A stretch of DNA of 64,000 bases from Engelhardtia mirabilis (GCF_007748095.1 NZ_CP036287.1:6386001-6450000); one strand, 5' to 3'. Shown: positions 1-9,673, counted from the stretch's first letter. Made by a program: numbers and translations. Notes: generated by a model not told the origin, from the sequence alone.

Positions 1-327
1 GCGCTGCCCCAGGTGCCCACGCAGGTTCAGGTCAACGCTTCGTCGGCCTACTGGCCGCTCGTGTTCCCGCCCAAGCCGTCGACGCGCTTCGCGATCGTGG
101 GGATGCCGAAGGCGCTCGAAGCGCCATTGCTGCCCCTGCCCCTCGGCGTGCTCTCGTTCGGCGCCGACGCCCACTCCACCTGGAGCTCCCAGATGCAGGC
201 CTACACCATGGAGCTCGCCGGTTGGGACGTGACCTTCCTCGACTCCTGGGGCGGCGGCATGCCCCTGGATCCGGTGGTCCGCGCGCAAACGTGGCTCTTG
301 AGCGAGCTGGCGCCGCAGCAGCCCTAG
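1..327 (+). CDS. C-terminal fragment of an unidentified protein
   Basis: The reading frame is open from the first base of the window and stops with TAG at 325-327, so this is the 3' end of a gene that begins outside. About 108 residues are visible. A GTG at 13 could be read as a start, but the open frame before it makes an internal position more likely. The fragment is rich in Pro, Trp and small residues and lacks Lys-rich or membrane stretches. Its tone resembles the secreted proteins elsewhere in the window, but I recognise no motif. It converges on the minus-strand gene ending at 371, with 43 bp between the two stops. Confidence 0.55.
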   Translation, partial: ALPQVPTQVQVNASSAYWPLVFPPKPSTRFAIVGMPKALEAPLLPLPLGVLSFGADAHSTWSSQMQAYTMELAGWDVTFLDSWGGGMPLDPVVRAQTWLLSELAPQQP

Positions 328-370
328 TCGCCGAATCCGCCGCGGGGATCGCGGACGTGGATCGGATCGA

Positions 371-2845
371 TCAGCGCTGCGACCAGTCGTCGAAGAGCGT
401 GCTGAACTGATGGTCGTTCAGGCGCAGCTCGATCGCCTCGCCGCTCTCGGGCGCGTCGAAGCGCAGGATCTCGGTCTCGGTGAACGAGTGGTCGTCGCGC
501 ATGACGATGCTGTAGGTCCCGGTCTCGCTGAGGTGCCCGGACCACACCCCTCGCTCGGAATCGAACTCGCAGCGCAAGGAGCGTCCCGCCGACGTGTGGC
601 GCAGGCTCAGGCCGCCGAAGTTCGCGTCATCGGTGATCCGCTGCTCGGGGGGAGCGATGGACACTTCGAGCGCGGCCGGTAAGTGAATGTCGATTCGGTT
701 CGAGACCAGGCGAGTCGCGGCCGTGCGGTAGCCCGGGGCGCGGACGACCAGTCGCTCCACCTGGGGAGCGGCGAGGACAGTCGTCCGTCCGGAGCCCATG
801 GTGCGGGACGTCGCCCCAGAGCTTCCGTGCAGCTCGAGGCTGACGTGGGCGTTGCGTATGGGCCTTCCCTGCGAGTCCGCGACGTGGACCTCCACCTCCC
901 TCAGGCCGACCCCGACGCGCAGGGGATCCAGGCGCACGACCTGGCCCGGTTCCACTTCGATTCCCTCGACGACCTGGTAGATGTCGGCGTTGGAATTCGA
1001 GCGAACCCAGAGGTCGAAGCTGCCGGCGCGATCGAGCTCGAACCGGATGTCGCCGCCCATGCGGATCTTCCGCTGGCTCACGAGGTTGCCTTGACCGTCG
1101 AGCAGGCAGAGCTCGAGGCGTGCGACAGCCGGGATCTCCTCGTGGGCTCCTTCGAGCCGCACGTCGATGGATCCACCGGCCTCGAGCTGCAGCACGTTCT
1201 CGAGCGAGCCGATCTCGGCCGGCCAGAACTGCCGCCCGACGCTGAACTGCGCGCCCGACAGGGAGCCACCGGCGAAGGGCATGTGAGTCAAGACGAACCG
1301 GCCCTCGTCGTCGCAGCGGGCGAATTCGAGCTCCTCGCCTTCGCCCCGTCGCAGGGTGACCAACTGGGTCTCGAGGACCTGCCCAGGCGCGGGGAGGAGC
1401 TGCCCGCCCGTCGTCACGCCGGACGGCACCAGCGTGAGGTCCCCGAGGTTCAGCTCGTCGCGACCGAGTTCCGCGACGCCCAGCTCGGCCGGGACTGGCG
1501 CGCAGGCCAGGCGAAAGCCGCTCGAGAAGACGCGCAGCTCGGCGCCCTCGAAGCCGTCGGGGAGCTGCTCGAGTCCGCCGAGCACGAACTGACCCGCCTT
1601 GTCGACTCGGACCTCATCCCCGTCGCCCAGGGCCAACTCATCCTCGTCGAGCTCGTGGGCCTCGCCGTCGAGCCGATAGCTGAGCGCGAACCTGGCGGCG
1701 GAGAGTTCGGCGCTGCCCACATCGGGGCCGACCAGCCGACCAGTCAAGCGAACGCGCCGCCCGACGCCGACGAGGTTGACCGCAACCTCCTCGCCGTCGG
1801 CGACGGGACCCGCGAGCGTCCGGGCCTCGGCATGGGATCGAATCTCGAAGTGAAGGCCCAGGCCGACGACTGCCTGGCGGTACTGGCCCTGGTCATCGAC
1901 CCGCCCCCACAGCTCCTCGTCCGACTCCACGCAGCGCAGCACCAGACCTTGGCCGGGGGCGGGGAGCGCCCCGTCCGCATCCCGCACGGCTATCAGGATC
2001 GAGCCGTGGGGCGGGAGCGCAGCGGCCAGGGGCTCGCCCTCGAAGGCCATGGGATCCACCGGCGGACCGGCGCTCTCGATCCCGAGCGAGCGCACGGCTA
2101 CGGCGAAGGGGCCGGTTCGGCTGGGGGTGTTGAACAGGGCGGGAGCCACGCCGAACGGATCGGAGGGCTCGAAGCCCCAGGACGCGGCTCGTCCCAGTGG
2201 CACTCGATCCGGGCCGAAGACCACCGCCGCCAAGGCCCCCACCACCGGCCTACCGTCGGGACCGACCAGGCGCAGCGGCAGGGATGGCGGCGAGTCGACC
2301 TCGACCCGCAGCGGCGAGTCCGACTCCAGCTCCGCGGTGCCGACGAAGGCGCGTCTTCTCGCCACGCTCAGCACGAAGTGCCCCTCGCCCGGCTCGGCAG
2401 CCACACGAGCGCGACCGAAGAGGTCCGTGATTCTAGCCATCCGCGGCACCCTTCCATGCCTCGGAGGCTCGAGGCGGAAGCCAGCGGACGGCCCGCCGGC
2501 TGGCACCTGTCCCGCGCCCGACTGGACGACCTCGATCTCAACTCCAGCCACCGGAAGGCCGTGGATGCGATCGGTCAGCTCGACGTCCACCTCGCGCGCG
2601 CCCGCTTCCCCGACGTCCAGGTGAACCCGGGAGCCTGCGGCGGTTCCCGCCACTGGATCCGGACGTCGCAGCAGCGGTTCGAATGCGTTGGATGCCTCGG
2701 AACTCGCAGGCTGCTCGGGGCCGGTCGATCCGGTGTTCGGAGCGCTCGAAGCGTCGGCGAGCGGGTACTGCGGCCCCGCTAGCGTCCACAGCGCCACGCC
2801 CAGCAGCACGCCGATCGCGGCCAAGATCCACAAGGACTTCCCCAC
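371..2845 (-). CDS. Membrane-anchored protein with carboxypeptidase-regulatory-like domains
   Basis: This 824-residue protein starts at a GTG and opens with Lys followed by a hydrophobic helix (about residues 5-24), fitting a signal anchor. A low-complexity Ser/Ala/Pro linker follows. The remainder is Val/Leu/Glu/Gly-rich beta-sandwich sequence without catalytic motifs. Around residues 80-140 and 645-725 there are segments of the type 'V-x-D-x-x-G-x-P-(V/I)-x-x-A-x-V', the pattern of carboxypeptidase regulatory-like (transthyretin-like) domains. I infer an exported or surface-tethered structural or adhesion protein with its C-terminus outside. The gene is divergent from mgtE. The architecture is clear, but no specific function can be given. 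Confidence 0.75.
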   Translation of the reverse strand: MGKSLWILAAIGVLLGVALWTLAGPQYPLADASSAPNTGSTGPEQPASSEASNAFEPLLRRPDPVAGTAAGSRVHLDVGEAGAREVDVELTDRIHGLPVAGVEIEVVQSGAGQVPAGGPSAGFRLEPPRHGRVPRMARITDLFGRARVAAEPGEGHFVLSVARRRAFVGTAELESDSPLRVEVDSPPSLPLRLVGPDGRPVVGALAAVVFGPDRVPLGRAASWGFEPSDPFGVAPALFNTPSRTGPFAVAVRSLGIESAGPPVDPMAFEGEPLAAALPPHGSILIAVRDADGALPAPGQGLVLRCVESDEELWGRVDDQGQYRQAVVGLGLHFEIRSHAEARTLAGPVADGEEVAVNLVGVGRRVRLTGRLVGPDVGSAELSAARFALSYRLDGEAHELDEDELALGDGDEVRVDKAGQFVLGGLEQLPDGFEGAELRVFSSGFRLACAPVPAELGVAELGRDELNLGDLTLVPSGVTTGGQLLPAPGQVLETQLVTLRRGEGEELEFARCDDEGRFVLTHMPFAGGSLSGAQFSVGRQFWPAEIGSLENVLQLEAGGSIDVRLEGAHEEIPAVARLELCLLDGQGNLVSQRKIRMGGDIRFELDRAGSFDLWVRSNSNADIYQVVEGIEVEPGQVVRLDPLRVGVGLREVEVHVADSQGRPIRNAHVSLELHGSSGATSRTMGSGRTTVLAAPQVERLVVRAPGYRTAATRLVSNRIDIHLPAALEVSIAPPEQRITDDANFGGLSLRHTSAGRSLRCEFDSERGVWSGHLSETGTYSIVMRDDHSFTETEILRFDAPESGEAIELRLNDHQFSTLFDDWSQR

Positions 2846-3351
2846 GGCGGAATCACTCTACTGCCCGACCCCCGTGTCGATCCGCGCCTGCCGAGCCCAG
2901 CGTCCATCGGCGGCCCTGCGCTCCCCTGGGGGCCTCGCGTCGTGGGCGATTCTCGTTCCATCCAGCCCCGAGCCATCCGGCCGCCAGCGAGAGCGACTCC
3001 CCTGGTCGGATGGATCCAAACGCCGGTCCAGCGCGGTCGCGCTGGGACCCACCGCCCCCAGGTCCGCAGGAGGCGAACCAGCATCGAATCGGCGCCTGCT
3101 CGACGGCGGTTCCCCGCCAGCCCAACGGCCGCTCGGCATCTGCCCGACCGCTGCCGTGCGGCTGATCGCAGGTCGACGCTACCCCAAGCGTCTTTCGACC
3201 TCGTGCTCGCCGCTGCCCGTCCCATGAACCCCAAGCGATGGAAACTCCGCGCCCCCGCGTGGAGACCCAGGACTTCGATGGCTTCCGGAGACGATCGCGC
3301 GGATCCTGGCGGTCGGGCTATCGAGAGGGCGACACAGGTGGAGCACCGGGC
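2846..3351. other. Divergent intergenic region without recognised gene
   Basis: About 500 bp separate the start of the anchored protein on the minus strand from the chosen start of mgtE. Both genes must be transcribed from here. I see no convincing protein, RNA gene or magnesium-sensing riboswitch fold by eye, although a structure search would be needed to exclude the latter. A longer in-frame start for mgtE at 3238 would consume part of the region. The extra N-terminus it would add is Arg/Gly-rich and unlike the family, so I treat it as non-coding. Confidence 0.5.
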
Positions 3352-4722
3352 ATGAGCGAGAAGAGCGAAGAGAAGAGCTGGCAGGACCTGGAGCGTCTGG
3401 TCGGCACGTCCGACATGAGCGGGGCCGAGGCGCTGCTGGCGGAGATGTCGGCGGGCGAGACGGCCCGGGCCGTCTCGCGCCTCGACGTCGCCGATCGCGA
3501 CCAATTGCTGGCCTCGATGTCGGCCGAGGGCGCCGCCAACCTGGTCGACGAACTGCCCGAGGCCCAGGCCGTCGAGCTGCTCGAGCGCATGGACCCCGAG
3601 CGGGCCGCCGACGTGCTGCTGGAGCTGTCGAGCGACGAGCGGGCCGACCTGGTCACCGAACTCGACCGCGACGACGCCGAACAGATCCTGGCCGAGCTGC
3701 CACCCCTGGAAGCGGCCCAGATCCGCGCTCTGGCGGCCTACGACAAGCATGTGGCCGGCGGTCTGATGGCGACCGAGTTCCTGGTCTATCCCCAGGACGC
3801 CTCCGTCGGCGAGGTGGTCAACGACCTGCGCCGTCGGGTCGACGAGTACGAGGACGAGGACATCCAGTACGTCTACGTGATCGCTTCCACCGGTGCCCTG
3901 GCCGGGGTCCTGCGCCTGCGTGACCTGCTGCTGTCGCCCAGCCGCCTGCAGATCGGCGGGCTGATGATCCCCGAGCCCCTCACGGTCCTGCCCGACGCCA
4001 GCCTCGACCAGCTCGCCGACCTCTTCGACACCCACGCCTTCCTGGGCTTGCCCGTCGTGGACGCCATCGGCATCCCGATCGGGGTGGTCCAGCGCGCCGA
4101 CGTGGAGGAGGCGGTGGGCGGACGCTCGGACAGCGACTACCTGAAGACCGCGGGTATCGTCGGCGGCGAGGAGTTCCGCTCGATGCCCCTGTGGTCGCGC
4201 TCCCTGCGCCGCCTCTCTTGGCTGACCCCGAACATCGCCCTGAACCTGATCGCGGCCTCGGTCATCGCCGCCCACGAGGAGACCATCGCGGCCGTGGTGG
4301 CCCTGGCCTTCTTCCTGCCGATCATCTCCGACATGAGCGGCTGCTCCGGCAACCAGGCCATCGCCGTCAGCGTGCGCGAGCTGACCCTGGGTCTGGTGCG
4401 CCCGACCGAGCTCTTCTACGTCTGGGTCAAGGAGATCCGTGTGGGCCTCATCAATGGCCTGGCCCTCGGCCTGGTGATGGCGGGGGTCGCCTGGGCCTGG
4501 CAGGGCAACGGCTACCTGGGCCTGGCCGTGGGTGCGGCGATGTTCATCAACACCCTGGTCTCGGTCTCCATGGGCGGCCTGATCCCGCAGATCCTGAAGC
4601 GCTTCGGCCAGGACCCTGCCCTCGCCTCCGGGCCGATCCTGACCACTGCCACGGACATGTGCGGCTTCTTCCTCCTGCTGACCTTCGCGTCGCACCTCTT
4701 GCCCTACTTGACCCCCTCCTGA
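3352..4722 (+). CDS. mgtE: Magnesium transporter MgtE
   Basis: This 456-residue protein has full MgtE architecture. An acidic helical MgtE_N domain (about residues 5-125) is followed by two CBS domains (about 130-255) and a C-terminal membrane domain with about five hydrophobic helices. The membrane domain carries the conserved segment ISDMSGCSGNQ and, near the end, TTATDMCGF, whose Asp corresponds to the Mg2+-coordinating Asp of the family pore. MgtE is a homodimeric inner-membrane Mg2+ channel gated by Mg2+ binding to its cytoplasmic N and CBS domains. I chose the ATG at 3352 because it follows a GGTGGAG-like ribosome site and gives the usual family length. An ATG at 3238 would add 38 Arg-rich residues. 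The gene stands alone. Confidence 0.95.
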   Translation: MSEKSEEKSWQDLERLVGTSDMSGAEALLAEMSAGETARAVSRLDVADRDQLLASMSAEGAANLVDELPEAQAVELLERMDPERAADVLLELSSDERADLVTELDRDDAEQILAELPPLEAAQIRALAAYDKHVAGGLMATEFLVYPQDASVGEVVNDLRRRVDEYEDEDIQYVYVIASTGALAGVLRLRDLLLSPSRLQIGGLMIPEPLTVLPDASLDQLADLFDTHAFLGLPVVDAIGIPIGVVQRADVEEAVGGRSDSDYLKTAGIVGGEEFRSMPLWSRSLRRLSWLTPNIALNLIAASVIAAHEETIAAVVALAFFLPIISDMSGCSGNQAIAVSVRELTLGLVRPTELFYVWVKEIRVGLINGLALGLVMAGVAWAWQGNGYLGLAVGAAMFINTLVSVSMGGLIPQILKRFGQDPALASGPILTTATDMCGFFLLLTFASHLLPYLTPS

Positions 4723-4922
4723 CCCAGGAGCGGCCAGATCGACGATTAGATCCGGATTGGTCCACCAGGCAGCGGTCGCGCCGTGCGTAGATCAGGGGCT
4801 CGCGATCTCGGCTCGAGTGCCGATCGCGCCCACGGAATGATGATCGCCACCGTCCAGAACAACGCGCGCGAAGGTGCCCACGGCGCTCGAGGGCGATTCG
4901 TCACCCGCGAGGAGCCCGGAGC

Positions 4923-5612
4923 ATGACCCTCCCGCTCTTGCTCTCGGTGCCCCACGCCGGCGTCCAGGTGCCCGACTTCCTGGAGAACCGCTGCGTGCTC
5001 TCCCACCACAGGATCGAGCTGGCCGGCGACATCGGCGCCCGCGCGATCTTCGACCTGGCCGGGGAAGTCGCGGCGTTCGTGACCACCGACGTGGCGCGGG
5101 CGGTGCTCGATGTGGACCGGGCGGAGGACGATCGTGGCCGCGACGGCGTGGTCAAGACCCACACGGGCCTGGCCGACGCCGTCTGGTCCAAGCCGCTCAG
5201 CGAGTCCCTGGTCCAGCGGCTCCTGCGCGAGCACCACCGCCCCTACCACGACGTGCTCACGGCCCGGGCCGGCCGCACCGCCCTGGCGATCGACTGCCAC
5301 ACGGTGGCCGCGGTAGGCCCTGCCGACGGCCCTGATCCCGGCGCTGAGCGTCCCATGGTCTGCCTCGGCGACGGCGGCGGCCTGTGCCCTGCCGACTGGA
5401 TGGAAGCCCTGCAGTCCTGCTTCGCGCGACAGTTCCAAGGTCGGGTGAGCGTCGACGAGCCCCTCGGGGGCGGCTACGTGACCCGCACCCACGGGAACGA
5501 GATGCCCTGGGTCCAGCTCGAGGTCTCGCGCTCGCCGGAGATGAACGTGAGCCAGAAGCGCGGCGCCCTGCTGGCGGCCCTGACCGAGTTCTGCGCCTCG
5601 CGGAGCTGGTAG
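4923..5612 (+). CDS. N-formylglutamate amidohydrolase family protein
   Basis: The protein has 229 residues, close to the family size. It contains the hallmarks of the N-formylglutamate amidohydrolase (HutG-like) family: an N-terminal LSVPHAG motif, a DVDRAEDD-like acidic segment, the D-C-H-T metal-binding/catalytic segment after LAI (around residue 122), and a C-terminal QLEVSRSPEMN stretch. Family members are zinc hydrolases that release formate from N-formyl-glutamate or related N-formyl amino acids in the cytoplasm. No histidine-degradation genes lie nearby, so the natural substrate is not established by context. It follows mgtE by 200 bp and may be transcribed separately. Confidence 0.88.
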   Translation: MTLPLLLSVPHAGVQVPDFLENRCVLSHHRIELAGDIGARAIFDLAGEVAAFVTTDVARAVLDVDRAEDDRGRDGVVKTHTGLADAVWSKPLSESLVQRLLREHHRPYHDVLTARAGRTALAIDCHTVAAVGPADGPDPGAERPMVCLGDGGGLCPADWMEALQSCFARQFQGRVSVDEPLGGGYVTRTHGNEMPWVQLEVSRSPEMNVSQKRGALLAALTEFCASRSW

Positions 5613-5652
5613 GAACACCGCTCTCCGAGTCGGGCCGCTCGCGCGCGCCCGA

Positions 5653-5889
5653 TCAGGCCCAGACGCCGCCACCCGGGGGTAGCTGGGGCGGGCGACGCGC
5701 GACCTGGGCCTGTCGCCCCTCGCGCGCCATGCACTCCCGCCCGGAGGCCTCGCGCACCTCCACCGACGGCAGGCGCTTCGACCTCAGGCCGAAGATCTCG
5801 CAGGCGTAGGGCCACTCCACGTCGTAGGTGACGGCGAAGTGCCTGCAGCCGTGGCAGCCGCCGGGGGTCGGGTTCGGTTGGGACGACAC
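5653..5889 (-). CDS. Small four-cysteine conserved protein
   Basis: This 78-residue protein starts at a GTG. It has a Cys-x2-Cys near residue 12-15, a further Cys within YACEIFGLRSK, and another Cys in SGRECM, a spacing that suggests a single zinc-binding site. Similar small proteins with a ChGCRHF...aC..FG.kSk..Ps...SG..C pattern occur in many Gram-negative bacteria and are usually annotated as hypothetical. The Pro/Gln-rich C-terminal tail lies outside the conserved core. The gene converges on the formylglutamate amidohydrolase gene with 40 bp between stops. Function unknown. Confidence 0.7.
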   Translation of the reverse strand: MSSQPNPTPGGCHGCRHFAVTYDVEWPYACEIFGLRSKRLPSVEVREASGRECMAREGRQAQVARRPPQLPPGGGVWA

Positions 5890-6330
5890 GGATTGCGAGC
5901 CTGCCCGAGTCAGAGCGACGCCCGGGTGAACGGACCGTCGTGACAGAAGGCCAGGTCGCGGCTATCGACTGGATCGGGCGGCTCCTGGATAGCCACTCCG
6001 GCGAGCCTGGCCTGCCCGATCTAAGCGGTGCGCTGGCAGGCTCTTGGGCGCGCCAAGCGGGATCCCACATGAGGTTCTCCGCGAGTCCTCCCGAGGACTT
6101 GCGCGGTCCGTGCCCAGGAACTCGGGTCCGCTTGAGACAGGGCACCGCGCCATTGGCCCGCATTCTCCGCGACTCCGCTGGGAATGACCGCGGCGGACGG
6201 TCGCTCCTCGGCGACGGACTTGTGCCGCAGTTCCGGTCCTCCGCGACGGGCCGATCCACGAAGGAGCCTCCCCGGCGCGGTGCCTTCACGTGACGCTGGT
6301 CGATCCCGATCAACCGTTAGAGTTGCGCCG
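5890..6330. other. Divergent intergenic region, nothing recognised
   Basis: About 440 bp separate the start of the small cysteine protein from the signal-peptide start of the PA14 protein. An in-frame ATG at 6184 exists, but it would place an Arg/Ser-rich leader before a clear signal peptide, so I regard this stretch as non-coding. No repeat or stable hairpin stands out. Confidence 0.5.
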
Positions 6331-9300
6331 ATGCTCCCCCCCAAAGCCGCGACCCTCGGAGGCGCCCTGCTGGCGTGCCTCGTTCCGCTCACGGCGGCTG
6401 CCGCGCAGGACTCCGCCGCGCAGGACTCCGCGCCCAAGGGCACGGCCCAACCCGCGGCCGAGCGCGAGCCGGGTCTGACCCTGCGCCTGTTCCAACTCGA
6501 ACAGGCGCCCGAGGAGCTGCCGATCCTCGTGCCCAACCAGACGCCTAACGTCGACCGCGTCGTGGCGACGCTCGAGCTTGCCGGTGACGACTTCGCGGGC
6601 GTCGCCTCGCCGCACCTGACCCGCGCCCTGGGCTGGCTCCAGATCGACGAGCCGGGCAGCTACCGCCTGATGCTCGCCAGCGACGACGGCTCGCGCCTGT
6701 TCCTGGACGGCGAGAAGGTGCTCGACAACGACGGCCGGCACGGGGTCATCAAGCTCATCAGTCGCCCCCTCGAGCTGGCGGCGGGCGCCCACGAGCTCTT
6801 GGTCGAGCACTTCGACTCGGGCGGGTCGCGCGAGCTGTGGCTGGGCTGGGAGCGGCCGGGCACCGGGACCTTCGAAGTCGTGCCCCGAAGCGCCCTGCTC
6901 TGCGAGACCGACCCCACCCGCGTGACCTCGCCCGGGCCCAAGGCCGTGATCGACGCCCGCAAGCCGGGCGACGGCCTGCCCGTCCCCGGCGTGCACCCTG
7001 CCTGGCGCGTGGAGACGATCCGCCCCGAGGGCTTCGAGGCCCAGGTCGGCGCCATGGCCTTCCTGCCCGACGGTCGCCTGGCCTTCGGCACCTTCGACCC
7101 GCTGCAGCGCGACGAGGTCAAGCTGCCCGACATCGACGCCAAGGCCCCCGACGTGATCTGGGCCCTGGACCTCGCTACGTCCGAGTTGTCAAAGATCGCC
7201 ACGAACGTCTTCGAGCCCAGCGGCCTGTGCGTGGTCGACGGCGAGCTCTACGTGGCCCAGCGGCGCGCCGTCGTGAAACTGACGGACGGGGACGGCGACG
7301 GTTACATGGAGACCCACGAAATCGTGGGCGAAGGCTGGGAGGGCTGGAACTACCACCAGTTCTGCTTCGGGCTCGTGTACCGCGACGGCTGCCTCTATAC
7401 GGCCCTTTCGACCGCGATGGCGCCGCCCAACTGGGAGGGCATGCACTCCAACTCGGGCTCCAACGGCCCCCTGCGCGGGAGCTTCATCGAGATCGATCTG
7501 TCGAGCGGCGACACCCGCGCCATCGCCGGCGGCGCGCGTACGCCCAACGGCTTGGGCCTCGACGGCGAGGGCCGACTGCTCTACGCCGACAACCAGGGTT
7601 CGTGGATGCCGGCCAGCGTGTTGGCCGAGGTCGTGCCCGGCCGCTTCTACGGGCACTACAACTGGACCCAGTTCGTGCCCAAGGTCGCGGAGCGCTTCCC
7701 CGACGGCGGCCATCCGAGCATCTTCAGCGACCGCCCGCGCAGCGCGCCGGCCCTGTGGCTGCCCCACGGCGAGGTGGTCAACTCGCCCACCGAGCCCCTG
7801 GCGATTCCGAGCGGTTCCTTCGCAGGCCAGCTCTACCTCGGCGAGCTGACCGGCGGCGGCATCAGGCGCGCGTTCCTCGAGGAGGTCGACGGTGTGCTCC
7901 AGGGCGCCCTGTTCCGCTTCACCCAGGGCCTCGAATCGGGCGTCAACCGCATGGAGTGGGGCCCGGATGGAGCGCTCTACGTGGGCGGCATCGGCGCGGG
8001 CGGTAACTGGAACTGGAACGGCACGCGCTTTGGCCTGCAGCGGCTGGTGCCGACGGGCGCGCAGGTGTTCGAGATCCACTCGGTGCGCGCGACGCCGACG
8101 GGTTTCGCCGTGCGCTTCACCGAGGCCATCGACGCCGACCTCGCGGACGTCCTGGCCAACGCTACCTGCAAGTCGTGGACCTACGCCCCGACGCGCGAGT
8201 ACGGAGGGCCGAAGGTCGACGAACGGGACCACGCCATCACGCGGATGGAGCCCACCCCGGACGGTATGGGCCTCGAGCTCGACGTCGATGGCCTGCGCGA
8301 GGGGACCTGCGTGCACCTGCGCCTGGACCCGCGCTCTGCGAACGGCGACGCCTTGTGGTCGGCGGAGTGCTGGTACACGCTCAATCACATTCCGATGGGG
8401 TCGGGCGGCGATCCGCTCGCCGGTGTGCCCGTCTGGAACGGCAGCAGTGGACCGACCATGCGCCTGGAGGGCTCGCCGCCCGAGGCCAACCTCACCCAGG
8501 CGGAGCTGATCGCGGCGGACCCGTGGATCACGCTCACGCCCGCGGGAGCGGACCTCGTGACGACGACCTCCGTGCAGTCACCGAAGGTGCACCTCGAGTG
8601 GCGTCTCGCCGATCCGCAGGCTCCCCTGCCGCAGGCGTGGGTCGAGTGGGGCGACTTCGAGTACCGCCTCCCGCTCGATTCAGCGATCGACGGCTGGCAG
8701 GAGTTCGATGCGAGCTGGTTCGAGCTGGGCTCCCACCCCTCCACGCCGGCCTTCACCGACCCGACACGCCAGACCCGCCGCGGCACGCGAGTCGGCGGAG
8801 GCATCGAGGCGGACGGCGAGGCGCGGACTTGCCCCGTGGCGATCCGCGTCGAGGGCTCGGCGGAGGCCGGGGCGATCCAGGTCCGCAACGTGCGCCTCAG
8901 CGAGCAGTGGCCGCGCGGCGGGTTCACGCCGGGGCCCTGGCGCGAGATCCTCGCCGACGATTCGGCCTGGGAACCCCGCGGCGGGGCTGCCGTGTTCACC
9001 CTCCAGGACGGCGTCCTGAGCGGCGAGACGCGGCCGAACACGCCCAACACCTTCTGGACCAGCCGCGAAACCTTCCGCGATTTCGAGCTCGTCTACGACG
9101 TGCGTATCGACCCCGCGCTCAACAGCGGCGTGCAGATCCGCAGCGAGGTCATCGGCGGCTTCGACAACCGCGACGGCGGTCTGAAGGGCTACCAAGTCGA
9201 GATCGACCCGTCGGAGCGGGCCTGGTCCGGCGGGATCTACGAAGAGCGCGGCCGCGGCTGGCTGCATCCGCTGCACGCCGCGCCCTATGCACGGCGCGCC

Positions 9301-9510
9301 TGGCGCCAGGGCGAGTGGAACCACTTCCGCGTGCTCTGCGAGGGCCCGACGATCCGGACTTGGATCAACGGCGTGCCGGCGGCCGAGATGATCGACCACG
9401 GCCGCGCTGCGGGGCACATCGGCTTTCAGGTCCACGGCGTGGGTGACCGGGCCGAGCCCCTGCAGGTCGCGTGGCGCCACGTGCGACTGCGCAGGTTGAT
9501 TCGCGACTGA
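6331..9510 (+). CDS. Secreted PA14 / glucose-dehydrogenase-like propeller / DUF1080 protein
   Basis: A 1059-residue exported protein with a clean signal peptide ending near AAAAQ. Domain order: a PA14-type carbohydrate-binding domain (about residues 45-190, with DDGSRLFLDG), a soluble-dehydrogenase-like six-bladed propeller (about 225-590, with motifs such as GAMAFLPDGRLAFG, RTPNGLGLDG and NRMEWGPDGALYVGG), a beta-sandwich linker, and a C-terminal 3-keto-disaccharide hydrolase (DUF1080, LamG-like) domain (about 870-1056, with SGVQIRSE and KGYQVEIDPS). Such fusions are typical of planctomycetes and verrucomicrobia and are linked to polysaccharide breakdown. No c-type heme CxxCH is present, unlike some relatives. 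The ATG at 6331 is chosen over upstream 6184 because it begins the signal peptide. A perfect inverted repeat starts 10 bp after the stop. Confidence 0.87.
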   Translation: MLPPKAATLGGALLACLVPLTAAAAQDSAAQDSAPKGTAQPAAEREPGLTLRLFQLEQAPEELPILVPNQTPNVDRVVATLELAGDDFAGVASPHLTRALGWLQIDEPGSYRLMLASDDGSRLFLDGEKVLDNDGRHGVIKLISRPLELAAGAHELLVEHFDSGGSRELWLGWERPGTGTFEVVPRSALLCETDPTRVTSPGPKAVIDARKPGDGLPVPGVHPAWRVETIRPEGFEAQVGAMAFLPDGRLAFGTFDPLQRDEVKLPDIDAKAPDVIWALDLATSELSKIATNVFEPSGLCVVDGELYVAQRRAVVKLTDGDGDGYMETHEIVGEGWEGWNYHQFCFGLVYRDGCLYTALSTAMAPPNWEGMHSNSGSNGPLRGSFIEIDLSSGDTRAIAGGARTPNGLGLDGEGRLLYADNQGSWMPASVLAEVVPGRFYGHYNWTQFVPKVAERFPDGGHPSIFSDRPRSAPALWLPHGEVVNSPTEPLAIPSGSFAGQLYLGELTGGGIRRAFLEEVDGVLQGALFRFTQGLESGVNRMEWGPDGALYVGGIGAGGNWNWNGTRFGLQRLVPTGAQVFEIHSVRATPTGFAVRFTEAIDADLADVLANATCKSWTYAPTREYGGPKVDERDHAITRMEPTPDGMGLELDVDGLREGTCVHLRLDPRSANGDALWSAECWYTLNHIPMGSGGDPLAGVPVWNGSSGPTMRLEGSPPEANLTQAELIAADPWITLTPAGADLVTTTSVQSPKVHLEWRLADPQAPLPQAWVEWGDFEYRLPLDSAIDGWQEFDASWFELGSHPSTPAFTDPTRQTRRGTRVGGGIEADGEARTCPVAIRVEGSAEAGAIQVRNVRLSEQWPRGGFTPGPWREILADDSAWEPRGGAAVFTLQDGVLSGETRPNTPNTFWTSRETFRDFELVYDVRIDPALNSGVQIRSEVIGGFDNRDGGLKGYQVEIDPSERAWSGGIYEERGRGWLHPLHAAPYARRAWRQGEWNHFRVLCEGPTIRTWINGVPAAEMIDHGRAAGHIGFQVHGVGDRAEPLQVAWRHVRLRRLIRD

Positions 9511-9519
9511 AGCCGGGAG

Positions 9520-9652
9520 GGGTGGATAGGCGTTCGTACGGTGCCAGGCACAAAACCGCCGCCTAACGGCGGCCCGCAGCCGCCGATGGCGGCTGCGGGC
9601 CGCCGTTAGGCGGCGGTTTTGTGCCTGGCACCGTACGAACGCCTATCCACCC
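9520..9652. repeat. Perfect 65-bp inverted repeat with 3-nt loop
   Basis: Bases 9520-9584 are exactly complementary to 9588-9652, with GAT between the arms. I paired the arms base by base and found no mismatch. The core contains AAAA (9552-9555) before a GC-rich stem and TTTT (9617-9620) after it, so it reads as a bidirectional intrinsic terminator for the convergent genes ending at 9510 and 9674. The arms also contain the motif GTGCCTGGCACC, itself a short palindrome reminiscent of REP-like elements. The full palindrome is far longer than a terminator needs. Confidence 0.95.
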
Positions 9653-9673
9653 GGCGGGCGCGGGGCGGCGGGG

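Noticed and set aside
683..2782. Long plus-strand open frame opposite the anchored protein
   Set aside because: It is antisense to a gene with a clear membrane anchor and regulatory-like domains; composition (Arg/Gly/Ala/His-rich, no domain) is that of a GC-driven shadow.
2846..3351. Possible magnesium riboswitch upstream of mgtE
   Set aside because: No recognisable conserved core by eye; not supportable without a covariance search.
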